From the NCBI GenBank assembly GCA_014378195.1, contig JACMOC010000007.1:1-64000 (forward strand): 64,000 nt of DNA, written 5' to 3'. The translations under genes and the position numbers were made by a program. Shown one piece after another: positions 35,399 to 43,412 of the stretch. This DNA comes from Oligoflexus sp. (GTDB lineage: Bacteria > Bdellovibrionota_B > Oligoflexia > Oligoflexales > Oligoflexaceae). Below the pieces are notes generated by a model, which was not told the DNA's origin, did no database searches, and saw nothing but the letters and a program-made list of their open reading frames with translations. The stretch's first letter is position 1, and each line of letters starts with the position of its first letter.

Positions 35399-38107
35399 AT
35401 GCTTGTTTTGAAGACTTCGACACAGAATTTTGCGAAGAGAGAAGCCGGCGGTAAAGGCTATAACCTCTATCTTATGTCGCGTTTGGGTGTCGAGGTTCCT
35501 GATTGGACTGTCCTTGGCCGAACTGTGTATGAGACATTCCTGCGTGAAACGGGTCTAACGCCTCTCATCGAAACTTTATTAAAAGATTTTGCGGAAGGGC
35601 GAACTGCCGCAGACGTTGTGTCTCAGTCGATCGAAAACTTGATTGTTAATGCGCCGATGCCAGAAAGTGTGAAAGTCCTGTCTGATCAGGCATTTGCGGC
35701 AATTGCCAAGGGCGGTTTGATCTCGGTGCGTTCCTCGGCGACGGACGAAGATGGGGCCGGGCATTCGTTTGCCGGTCAGCTTTCCAGTTTTCTTTATGTG
35801 GAAAGTGCAACAGATGCGTTACGGTGCCTCAAGCTTTGCTGGGCTTCGGGCTATTCGGATCGTTGTCTTTTCTACCGAAAAGAAAACAATCTCGCCTTGA
35901 GCGGGATTACAGTGGCGGTTGTATTTCAGTTGATGATAGATCCAGAGCAATCAGGGGTCCTCTTTACTTGCGATCCTTTAAAAAACGATCTTGCGCACTA
36001 TCTCATCAGTGCTGTCTACGGTGTAGGCGAAGGATTGGTATCGGGTGCACTCGATGCGGATACGTTCTGGATCAGTCGTGAGACAGGCGAACTCGTCCGA
36101 TCAGAGATCGTCGAAAAAAGGGAGGCCTTTCGTCGATCGGGTTCTGGCCTTTGTGATAAAGTTGCTCTACCTGAGACCTTATGGAACGTGCCTTCGCTTC
36201 AGGCCGAACACTTGAAAAGCCTTCACGACGTGGGCCAAAAGCTTCAGACCTACTATGGAACGCCACAGGACGTGGAATGGGCTGTTTGGAAGGGAAAGAC
36301 CTATATTCTTCAGACTCGGCCGGTTACGACTCTGGAGCGCAATCTCACGGGATTCCCGAACCTTTGGGACAACTCGAATATCGTTGAGAGTTATGGTGGG
36401 CTTACGTCGCCGCTGTCGTTTACATTTGCACTCGTGAACTACAAAAAAGTTTATGTACAGTTTTGCGATATCCTCGGCCTATCCGCCGATGTCGTGAAAG
36501 ATATGGAACCTTACTTAGGCAATATGCTCGGATGTATCAACGGCCGCGTTTATTATAACCTTTATAACTGGTACAAACTGGTCGGTGTGCTCCCCGGATT
36601 TAGCAAAAACCGGCAGTTCATGGAGACGATGATGGGTGTGGGCGAAGAGCTGTCACCCGAGATCGTAGAGCGTATCCGGCCCCATCCGTCGTGGGATACC
36701 TGGAAAGGCAAAGTCCGGAAGGTCCGCACGGGGCTTAGTTTTTTGTACTTTCACTTTGCGATCCAAGGCATCGTCGATACGTTTCTCACCGATTTCAAAC
36801 GAGATTATGACCGTTTCCGTAAGTTTGATTTTTCTCGCATGGCGAGCGATGAGTTGTTTGAGCACTACCTTTACATGGACATCAATATGCTCGGCAAATG
36901 GAAGGCACCGATCATCAATGATTTCCTCTGTATGGTGCATTTTGGTATTTTAAAAGGCCTCACCGGCAAATGGCTGACTTCTCTGGGAACTAGCATTCAA
37001 AACGATTTGCTCGCCGGCGAAGGCAATCTTGAGAGTGCGGAGCCAACCAAAGAGCTCATTCGCATGGCAGGTGATGTCGCGAAAAATACCAAATTGAAGA
37101 CCCTATTGGAGACGGCGCCGGTCGAGACGATGCTTGAGTCTCTCAACCAAAGTGAACACCAAAGCTTTTACAAACGCGTGTGTGCCTACATAGATCGGTT
37201 TGGTTTCCGTTGTATGAGTGAAATGAAGTTGGAGGAGATCGACCTTCTCACCGACCCCAGCTTTCTTTTTGTCTGTCTGAAAAATTACCTTCGGTCGGGA
37301 ACCACGGACCTTGCGGCTTATGAAGAACGTGAGCATGCGATGCGTGCGAACGCCGAAACCGCCGTACGCAGAGAACTGTCAGGAATCAAAAAAATCGTCT
37401 ATTTTTGGTCTCTCAAACACGCCCGTAAGGCCGTAAAAAATCGAGAGAATACCCGATTCTCACGAACTCGGGCCTACGGCATTGCGCGGACTCTCTTCCG
37501 GGCGATGGGAGCCGATCTTGCATCGAAGGGCATCATCGACACGCAAGAGGATATCTGGTACCTAACGATGCCGGAAGTTTGGGGCGTTCACCAAGGGACT
37601 TTGCCGTCGTATAGCCTTAAAAAGTTCATAGCGATACGCAAGGTCGATTATGCCCGGTTTGAAGCGGAAGACCCCAAGGTGCGTTTCCAAACACGCGGCG
37701 GCGTTTATTGGAAAAACGATTTCCTTGCGGTTCCAGAAACGGCCGATATCGAGGAAGGTGCGGATTATCATCTCAAAGGCCTACCCTGCTGCCCGGGGAT
37801 AATTGAAGGCATCGTAAAAGTCGTAAGCTCGCCTAAGGACGATTTAAGCCTGAATGGCGAGATCCTGGTGACGGCACGGACGGATCCCGGTTGGGTCCCA
37901 CTCTATCCAAGCATCTCCGGGCTCCTCGTGGAGCGTGGGAGTCTGTTGTCACATTCCGCAATAGTCGCCCGCGAAATGGGGCTGCCGACTATCGTCGGAA
38001 TCAAGGGTTTAACCAATACCCTCAGGTCAGGCATGAGGATTCGCCTCGATGGTGGGAAGGGGACTATTACGATTCTGGAGGATAATGCGGACGCTCACTT
38101 CTCTTAA
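35399..38107 (+). CDS. PEP-synthase / rifampicin-phosphotransferase-like enzyme
   Basis: A 902-residue protein. Residues 1-310 form the ATP-binding (PPDK_N, ATP-grasp) domain with GGKGYNL, SVRSSATDEDG and FAGQ...SFLYV, ending in WAVWKGKTYILQTRPVT. The central region (about 320-760) is divergent. The C-terminal swivelling domain (about 770-890) holds the phospho-carrier His852 in SLLSHSAIVARE. There is no PEP/pyruvate TIM-barrel of PPDK, so it is closer to the rifampicin phosphotransferase architecture: beta-phosphate of ATP passed through His to a small acceptor. Here the acceptor may be a product of the preceding genes. A strong terminator follows. Confidence 0.82.
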   Translation: MLVLKTSTQNFAKREAGGKGYNLYLMSRLGVEVPDWTVLGRTVYETFLRETGLTPLIETLLKDFAEGRTAADVVSQSIENLIVNAPMPESVKVLSDQAFAAIAKGGLISVRSSATDEDGAGHSFAGQLSSFLYVESATDALRCLKLCWASGYSDRCLFYRKENNLALSGITVAVVFQLMIDPEQSGVLFTCDPLKNDLAHYLISAVYGVGEGLVSGALDADTFWISRETGELVRSEIVEKREAFRRSGSGLCDKVALPETLWNVPSLQAEHLKSLHDVGQKLQTYYGTPQDVEWAVWKGKTYILQTRPVTTLERNLTGFPNLWDNSNIVESYGGLTSPLSFTFALVNYKKVYVQFCDILGLSADVVKDMEPYLGNMLGCINGRVYYNLYNWYKLVGVLPGFSKNRQFMETMMGVGEELSPEIVERIRPHPSWDTWKGKVRKVRTGLSFLYFHFAIQGIVDTFLTDFKRDYDRFRKFDFSRMASDELFEHYLYMDINMLGKWKAPIINDFLCMVHFGILKGLTGKWLTSLGTSIQNDLLAGEGNLESAEPTKELIRMAGDVAKNTKLKTLLETAPVETMLESLNQSEHQSFYKRVCAYIDRFGFRCMSEMKLEEIDLLTDPSFLFVCLKNYLRSGTTDLAAYEEREHAMRANAETAVRRELSGIKKIVYFWSLKHARKAVKNRENTRFSRTRAYGIARTLFRAMGADLASKGIIDTQEDIWYLTMPEVWGVHQGTLPSYSLKKFIAIRKVDYARFEAEDPKVRFQTRGGVYWKNDFLAVPETADIEEGADYHLKGLPCCPGIIEGIVKVVSSPKDDLSLNGEILVTARTDPGWVPLYPSISGLLVERGSLLSHSAIVAREMGLPTIVGIKGLTNTLRSGMRIRLDGGKGTITILEDNADAHFS

Positions 38108-38140
38108 ATCCTTTCCCACCATGTCTTTCCGAACAGACCT

Positions 38141-38174
38141 AAGTGCCAGGTTCTCCCGCCTTGGCACTTTTGTT
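38141..38174 (+). terminator. rho-independent terminator of the formyltransferase operon
   Basis: AAGTGCCA (38141-38148) pairs with TGGCACTT (38162-38169), followed by TTGTTTG. It lies 34 bases after the stop of the PEP-synthase-like gene and closes the four-gene unit. Confidence 0.75.
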
Positions 38175-38245
38175 TGACTCCCTTGTCCCGAGTTCCTACA
38201 ATTGACCATAAACTCCAGCTCTATTCTTCGTTTGAAGGGATTTCT

Positions 38246-40303
38246 ATGATTCATAGTGGACGGTGGCTTGTGCCAGTCGCGCTCCTTGCGGCTTCGATTC
38301 TAACATCGTGTAAGCATGTGGGAAGTGGGGTCAGAAGTCGTGATTCCGAAGTAAGCGGAATGGACTTCGGAGGTGAGTGCCCGGTGAGTGGCAACTGGGT
38401 CTTCATGGAGCAGGACAGGGTCAAAGTCAGTTATGACCTCAGTACCGGGAAGGCTGATTTCGCTTACGACAACAATCAAAAGCTCCATAGTTTTTATGCG
38501 GGCGTTCAGCTGGATAAATATGTCACCAGCCAACAGTATGCCTCTCGCTCTTGCACAATGATGGGGTCTGGTGTTTACGAAATTCATTCGACCGGTAATG
38601 GTTTGCCCGAGATGTTCCAGACATTTACGCTCAATGGTGGGAATAAGTTTCTGACCAGTGTTCGCATCGAAGGTTCGAATCAATCGACGAACTGGATTGC
38701 GCCTGTAGTTACGGAATATAACAACGGCATCGACCTCGGGTCAAAAACAAGCAGCAATATTCGTGTGCTTTGGGTGCCCTACGATAACGACGACCACGTG
38801 AAATACAACGCAGCGAGGCTTGCGGGCAATGAAGGCACTTCCAATGAAGTGGCTGCTTTTTATGACAACGGTACACGCAATGGTATGGTCGTTGGGTCGG
38901 TCACCCACGATACCTGGAAAACCGGCGTTTATTACAAAGGCCGCAATAAGCTTAATGTCTTCGGCGGCAATACAAATAAAGACTTCACGCACGACGTTGT
39001 TGCTCATGGCAAAATCGGTGGCTCGAGAATCCAGTCGCCTGTTGTGTTTGTTGGGTATCGTGACGACTGGCGCGATCTGATGGAAGAGTATGCGGATGCA
39101 AATGCCGCGATAGCTCCCAAAATGAAGTGGAACGGTGGTGTTCCTTTCGGTTGGAACAGCTGGGGGAAAATTCAGACCGGTATCAATTATGACAAAGCGG
39201 TCGCGGTATCGGACTTTGTCAAAAATCGCCTCCAGGGCAGCAACTTCAATAACAACGGTACGGTCTACATCAACCTCGATTCGTTCTGGGATAACATGAA
39301 CGACCAACAGTTGAGAGACTTCGTCGCGCATGCTCATGCAAACGGCCAAAAAGCTGGTATTTACTGGGCACCGTTCCTTGACTGGGGCAAAAATGCCGAT
39401 AGTCGCGTTCGCGGCAGCGACACGCGTTACGAAGATACCTGGCTGCGCGACAACAATAATAACCCGATTGAGAAAGACGGTGCTTATGCGATGGACCCTA
39501 CCCATCCCGCTACGAAAGCCCGTATTAATGAGTTCATTGATCAGTTCAAAAACGAAGGTTTTGAATTCGTGAAGCTTGACTTCCTTACACACGGTGCCTT
39601 CGAAAGTACCAAACGTTATGATGGTAATGTCAAAACCGGAACCCAAGCTTACAACATGGGAATGAAGTACATTGCCGACCGTATCGGTGGATCGATGTTC
39701 ATCAGCGAGTCGATCGCTCCCCTCTTCCCGTCGCAGTATGCTCATTCTCGACGTGTGGCCTGTGATACGTTTGGTGCGGCTACAGGAACAGGAAGTTCGG
39801 CTTACCTTCTCAACTCTGCGTCGTACGGCTGGTGGATGAACGGCCGCGTTTATAGCTATAACGATCCCGATCAGATGGTGTTTCAAGACTACAATTCCAG
39901 TGAAAACGTCGTTCGACTCCTTTCCGCTGTCGTAACGGGGACTGTGTTTTTGGCTGGTGATGACCTCACGTCGCAAAAAGGTCAGGATCTGGCTTCATAT
40001 CTCTTGACCAATCCTCGTCTGACAGAGGTTGCCCGTCTTGGACAAGCCTTCCGTCCCGTTGAAGGTGATACAGGAACGGACGGTTCCAACGTTATGGTTC
40101 TCCATACCAATGGACGCCATTTCCTTGCCGTGTTTAATTTCGGCAACTCATACAACTACAATATAAGCCTTGCGCGTGCAGGTTTCTCAGGCGATCAGCA
40201 GTATCAAATGATTGATCAGTTCGACGGCAGCGTGTCGAATGTAAAAGGTAACATCGAGGGGCCTTTGGCTAACAACTACGCGAAGCTCTTTGAACTGAAG
40301 TAA
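38246..40303 (+). CDS. GH27/GH36-clan alpha-galactosidase-like lipoprotein
   Basis: A 685-residue protein with lipobox LTSC in a signal peptide. The N-terminal half (about residues 35-300) is a beta-sandwich. From about residue 310 a TIM barrel begins with PFGWNSWG, the clan GH-D opening, with nucleophile candidate Asp445 (VKLDFL) and acid/base candidate Asp507 (RRVACDTFG). A C-terminal beta domain closes the chain. Clan GH-D enzymes are retaining alpha-galactosidases or related. It probably hydrolyses alpha-linked sugars of external polysaccharide. The ATG at 38246 follows GAAGGG. A paralogue begins at 63658. Confidence 0.82.
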   Translation: MIHSGRWLVPVALLAASILTSCKHVGSGVRSRDSEVSGMDFGGECPVSGNWVFMEQDRVKVSYDLSTGKADFAYDNNQKLHSFYAGVQLDKYVTSQQYASRSCTMMGSGVYEIHSTGNGLPEMFQTFTLNGGNKFLTSVRIEGSNQSTNWIAPVVTEYNNGIDLGSKTSSNIRVLWVPYDNDDHVKYNAARLAGNEGTSNEVAAFYDNGTRNGMVVGSVTHDTWKTGVYYKGRNKLNVFGGNTNKDFTHDVVAHGKIGGSRIQSPVVFVGYRDDWRDLMEEYADANAAIAPKMKWNGGVPFGWNSWGKIQTGINYDKAVAVSDFVKNRLQGSNFNNNGTVYINLDSFWDNMNDQQLRDFVAHAHANGQKAGIYWAPFLDWGKNADSRVRGSDTRYEDTWLRDNNNNPIEKDGAYAMDPTHPATKARINEFIDQFKNEGFEFVKLDFLTHGAFESTKRYDGNVKTGTQAYNMGMKYIADRIGGSMFISESIAPLFPSQYAHSRRVACDTFGAATGTGSSAYLLNSASYGWWMNGRVYSYNDPDQMVFQDYNSSENVVRLLSAVVTGTVFLAGDDLTSQKGQDLASYLLTNPRLTEVARLGQAFRPVEGDTGTDGSNVMVLHTNGRHFLAVFNFGNSYNYNISLARAGFSGDQQYQMIDQFDGSVSNVKGNIEGPLANNYAKLFELK

Positions 40304-40323
40304 AACATGATGGTTTGAAATAT

Positions 40324-40358
40324 AAGGCCCCTACTTCAGTAATGAGTAGGGGCCTTTT
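40324..40358. terminator. bidirectional terminator between the glycosidase gene and the ABC permease gene
   Basis: AAGGCCCCTAC (40324-40334) and GTAGGGGCCTT (40346-40356) form a perfect 11-bp stem with an 11-base loop, with TTTT on the plus side and A residues on the minus side. It serves two convergent transcription units. Confidence 0.88.
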
Positions 40359-40389
40359 CAATGTGGCCTTAAACCTATCCAAACTCTCG

Positions 40390-41601
40390 TCAGGATCGAT
40401 GACGCAGAGCGTCGCCCACAGGCAGTCGCACCCTTTTATAAGAGGCAATAAAGGTTGCTAAGAGGGTCGCTCCCAGCCCCAATGCTCCCGAGGCGAGGGC
40501 ACTCGACCAGAGGAGTTCGATCTTGACATAGAACTGCCGCGTGAGGCCGGGCGCGGGTGGCATGAGTATGCCGTGCGGTATAACGATGACGTTGAAGAGA
40601 TACGAAATAAACACGCCCGCGATTGAGCCTATGAGGCCGATCAATAAACCTTCCCACATGAGCAGAGCGGTGATGTCCCAGGCGGATTCTCCGTTGGCCC
40701 GTAGATTACCAATTTCGGCGGTTCGCTCCACCACGCTAAATGCAAAAGAATTGGTGATGCCGAGTGTCACGATAAAAATGATAATCAATTGAATCACGAA
40801 AAACTGCTGGCCCAACCAATCCACAGCATTCTGGTAGTAGACTTTATCTATGACTGCAAAAGGAGTTGCATCCAGTTCGGGGTATTTGTCCTTGACCGCT
40901 TTCGCGAAGTTTGGCCACATATCATCGTCGTGCAGACCGATGGCGATGGCTTCGACTTTATCCGTGTCTAAGAGATCGGCTGCCAGAGTTCGCTGAATCC
41001 GGAACGTCGAATCATCGATATCCTTGTTGCCGGTGTGATAAACGCCAACGACCGTAACATCAGCTGCATTTGCACGGCCTGCCGTCGTTTGCGAGACGAG
41101 TACCAGCGAATCTCCGGGTTTTACTTTAAGCGCGCGGGCCATGCCGACACCAAGGATAATGCCATCTTTTTGAGCCCGCAGGGTTTCGCCCTGGACGATA
41201 TTGATAGTCCAGAAAAAATCCGCTTCCTCGGTACCATCGACGCCCGTACCCTTGGCCGCAACATTTAAGAGTCCATTGGTGACGACGGCATAAAAGTCGA
41301 TCCGCGGAAAGACGTGCGTGACGCCCGGTATCGTTTTGAGATCGGTTTTGATTTTATCCGCATCCTTGATCCAGTGTTGCCAAGGCCTTTCATAAACCTC
41401 ATCCATGTAGCCTTTAGTATTCAGCTGTCCATGACCGGTTTTGGCGTGAATGGTGTTTTCTTTGTATTGATTCATGATGCCTGTGTTGAAGCCTTTAAAA
41501 AGGAACAGGGCACCCGAACCCATTGCCACCGTTAAAAGCAGAGTGAGCGTGCGGCGAAAGTGGCGAAAGAGGTTTCTGAAAGCCAGGATGAACAAAATCA
41601 C
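40390..41601 (-). CDS. ABC transporter permease, FtsX/LolC-E/MacB family
   Basis: A 403-residue inner-membrane protein: one N-terminal membrane helix, a large periplasmic domain (about residues 45-265), then three C-terminal helices, the layout of LolC/E and MacB-type permeases. These extract lipids, lipoproteins or peptides from the outer leaflet rather than translocate across the bilayer. Its start overlaps the ATPase stop by four bases. As the last gene in a lipid-enzyme operon, it is a candidate to move the operon's lipid product to the outer membrane. Confidence 0.88.
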   Translation of the reverse strand: MILFILAFRNLFRHFRRTLTLLLTVAMGSGALFLFKGFNTGIMNQYKENTIHAKTGHGQLNTKGYMDEVYERPWQHWIKDADKIKTDLKTIPGVTHVFPRIDFYAVVTNGLLNVAAKGTGVDGTEEADFFWTINIVQGETLRAQKDGIILGVGMARALKVKPGDSLVLVSQTTAGRANAADVTVVGVYHTGNKDIDDSTFRIQRTLAADLLDTDKVEAIAIGLHDDDMWPNFAKAVKDKYPELDATPFAVIDKVYYQNAVDWLGQQFFVIQLIIIFIVTLGITNSFAFSVVERTAEIGNLRANGESAWDITALLMWEGLLIGLIGSIAGVFISYLFNVIVIPHGILMPPAPGLTRQFYVKIELLWSSALASGALGLGATLLATFIASYKRVRLPVGDALRHRS

Positions 41602-42287
41602 AGAACACCTCCTTTACCTGACTGAAGTTGGCCATCCATGATATGCACGATTCGGCTTGCGTAGGACTCGGCTAAAGGATCGTGCGAAGACATGATCACA
41701 CTCACGCCCTGCGTCCGAAGTGATTTTAATACATCGAGGATATCCCGCGAGGTTTTTTGGTCGAGGCTGGCCGTCGGCTCATCGGCGATGATAACAGCCG
41801 GGTGTTTGGCAAGAGCGCGCGCGATCGCGACTCTTTGCCTCTGACCGCCGCTCATCTCGGGTGGCCTTTTATGAGCCTGATCCCCTATTCCGACCGCTTC
41901 GAGAGCGTCGGCAACTCTCTTCTTGCGTTCAGAACGCGAGAGTCCTTGCCGCGAGAGGAAGTATTCGACGTTTTCGGCCGCGGTCAAAACTTCGAAGAGT
42001 AAAAAGGACTGAAAGATAAAGCCGATCTTAAAGCGCCGGATGGCATTGCGTTCTTTCTCCGAAAGCCTGGAAAACGACTGACCTTGAAATATAATCTCGC
42101 CTTTCTGCAAGGGTTCGATGAGTCCCAGGAGATTAAGGAGTGTAGATTTGCCAGAGCCCGAAGGTCCGATAATTAATAGCTGCTCGCCCGATTGAACAGA
42201 AAGATCAACGCCTTGAAGCGCCTTCACCTTTTGTTTTTCGAGTTTATAGGCAAAATTTAGGTCACTGCATTCATAAAGATTGGTCAT
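41598..42287 (-). CDS. ABC transporter ATP-binding protein, LolD/MacB type
   Basis: A 229-residue nucleotide-binding subunit with Walker A GPSGSGKSTLLN, signature MSGGQRQRVAIARAL, Walker B VIIADEPTASLD and the H-loop MSSHD. It pairs with the permease encoded directly downstream. ATG 42287 has GGGAG 6-8 bases upstream; a GTG at 42290 is just before it. The gap to the preceding DUF3419 gene is 12 bases. Confidence 0.93.
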   Translation of the reverse strand: MTNLYECSDLNFAYKLEKQKVKALQGVDLSVQSGEQLLIIGPSGSGKSTLLNLLGLIEPLQKGEIIFQGQSFSRLSEKERNAIRRFKIGFIFQSFLLFEVLTAAENVEYFLSRQGLSRSERKKRVADALEAVGIGDQAHKRPPEMSGGQRQRVAIARALAKHPAVIIADEPTASLDQKTSRDILDVLKSLRTQGVSVIMSSHDPLAESYASRIVHIMDGQLQSGKGGVL

Positions 42288-42299
42288 CACGCACTCCCT

Positions 42300-43412
42300 T
42301 CAGCCTTTGTATCGATAGATGAAGATTCGGTACATCTGCACTTTTTCTTTGGCGATTGCCTCTGCATGCTGATCGGTGATGTCTTCGTAGCCATCGAGTA
42401 GAGTACCTACCGGAATGCGCAAGTAAGCCCTCACCACTATGATTGCATTTGGATTCAGGCAGCGGCGGAGGTCCTGAAGGTAATTCGTTTCGCTTGGGCC
42501 TTCGAAATACGAGGGAACATCAGAGAGGGAAATAAAGTCAAAGGTCTCTTTGGTTTTTTTGCTGAATGCAAGGATGTTGTCCTGAACAAGATCGATCTCG
42601 GGATTATTCTCCAGGGCTTTTTTGCAGGCGTTAAAGTTCCCCGCTATGGCTTCGATGGGATTGCCTTCGGGATATCGCAATTCCGAAAAAAACAGGAGCT
42701 GAAGAAAATAGTTCTCACGAGCAAGGCCATTGGCAAATAGTCTTTTGAAGGCGTCGCGATAGAATTCGTAATAATCGCCTGGTATGTTCTTTTTGACAAA
42801 ATGGCCTCGGTATAACATCGCATTAAAAAATGCAGCATTGCCGAAGACCATCATTACGCTTTTGGGGACGATCTTCCAGATTCTGTCGTTCATTTTTGCC
42901 TGGAGATAGCGATTCTGTTCGTCTTGATTTTTGAAGCTGAACATCTTGTCATAAGTACCCCCAATGACTTTACGTAGGTATTTGGGCACGACAGTCATCG
43001 TTTTTTCCCATTTTCCTTGGTAAATCAAACCTTCCCAGTTGCAGCTCGAAAAAAGGTCTTCAAAATACTGCCGGCAATCAGGAGACAAACGAAGGCCGTT
43101 AAAGATGTTCTGACGTTTGGTCCGATTCTCAGTGGTTTTATAAGGAGGATAACCCCAGAACAGCAAAAAACCCTCGAAATCGAGAATTTTGATCGTGAGC
43201 TGACGAAGTTCGGCCAGGTAAAGCTGTTGAGGGGCCAAGTCGAGGGCGATGATTTTTTTGGGGTTGCTGGCGAGGAGTGGTAAAAAGCGGCCCCCACTGC
43301 CGCAAATAGAGAGAATGGAAGCCGGTTTGTAGAATAGGCAGAGCTCGACTTCAAGCCGCGTGTCTTCATTCGCGAGCGAGTAGTTCAAGGCATTAAAGTA
43401 CTTCTCAGCCAT
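42300..43412 (-). CDS. DUF3419 protein (BtaA-type aminocarboxypropyl transferase)
   Basis: A 370-residue SAM-dependent transferase. The N-terminal Rossmann part has ILSICGSGGRFLPLL as SAM loop and IALDLAPQQLYLAEL, typical of DUF3419, then FEGFLLFWGYPP; near the C-terminus FDFISLSDVPSYF and a membrane-associated end. The characterised relative BtaA transfers the 3-amino-3-carboxypropyl group of SAM to diacylglycerol in betaine-lipid synthesis. BtaB (trimethylation) is not present here. The start at 43412 overlaps the preceding gene by eight bases and has GGGAT upstream; the frame is open to 43670 but that is the shadow of the upstream gene. Confidence 0.8.
   Translation of the reverse strand: MAEKYFNALNYSLANEDTRLEVELCLFYKPASILSICGSGGRFLPLLASNPKKIIALDLAPQQLYLAELRQLTIKILDFEGFLLFWGYPPYKTTENRTKRQNIFNGLRLSPDCRQYFEDLFSSCNWEGLIYQGKWEKTMTVVPKYLRKVIGGTYDKMFSFKNQDEQNRYLQAKMNDRIWKIVPKSVMMVFGNAAFFNAMLYRGHFVKKNIPGDYYEFYRDAFKRLFANGLARENYFLQLLFFSELRYPEGNPIEAIAGNFNACKKALENNPEIDLVQDNILAFSKKTKETFDFISLSDVPSYFEGPSETNYLQDLRRCLNPNAIIVVRAYLRIPVGTLLDGYEDITDQHAEAIAKEKVQMYRIFIYRYKG

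Noticed and set aside
38741..39976. 411-codon minus-strand frame inside the GH27-like gene
   Set aside because: It is the mirror of a well-supported glycosidase gene with signal peptide, Shine-Dalgarno and catalytic motifs; the antisense product shows no domain.
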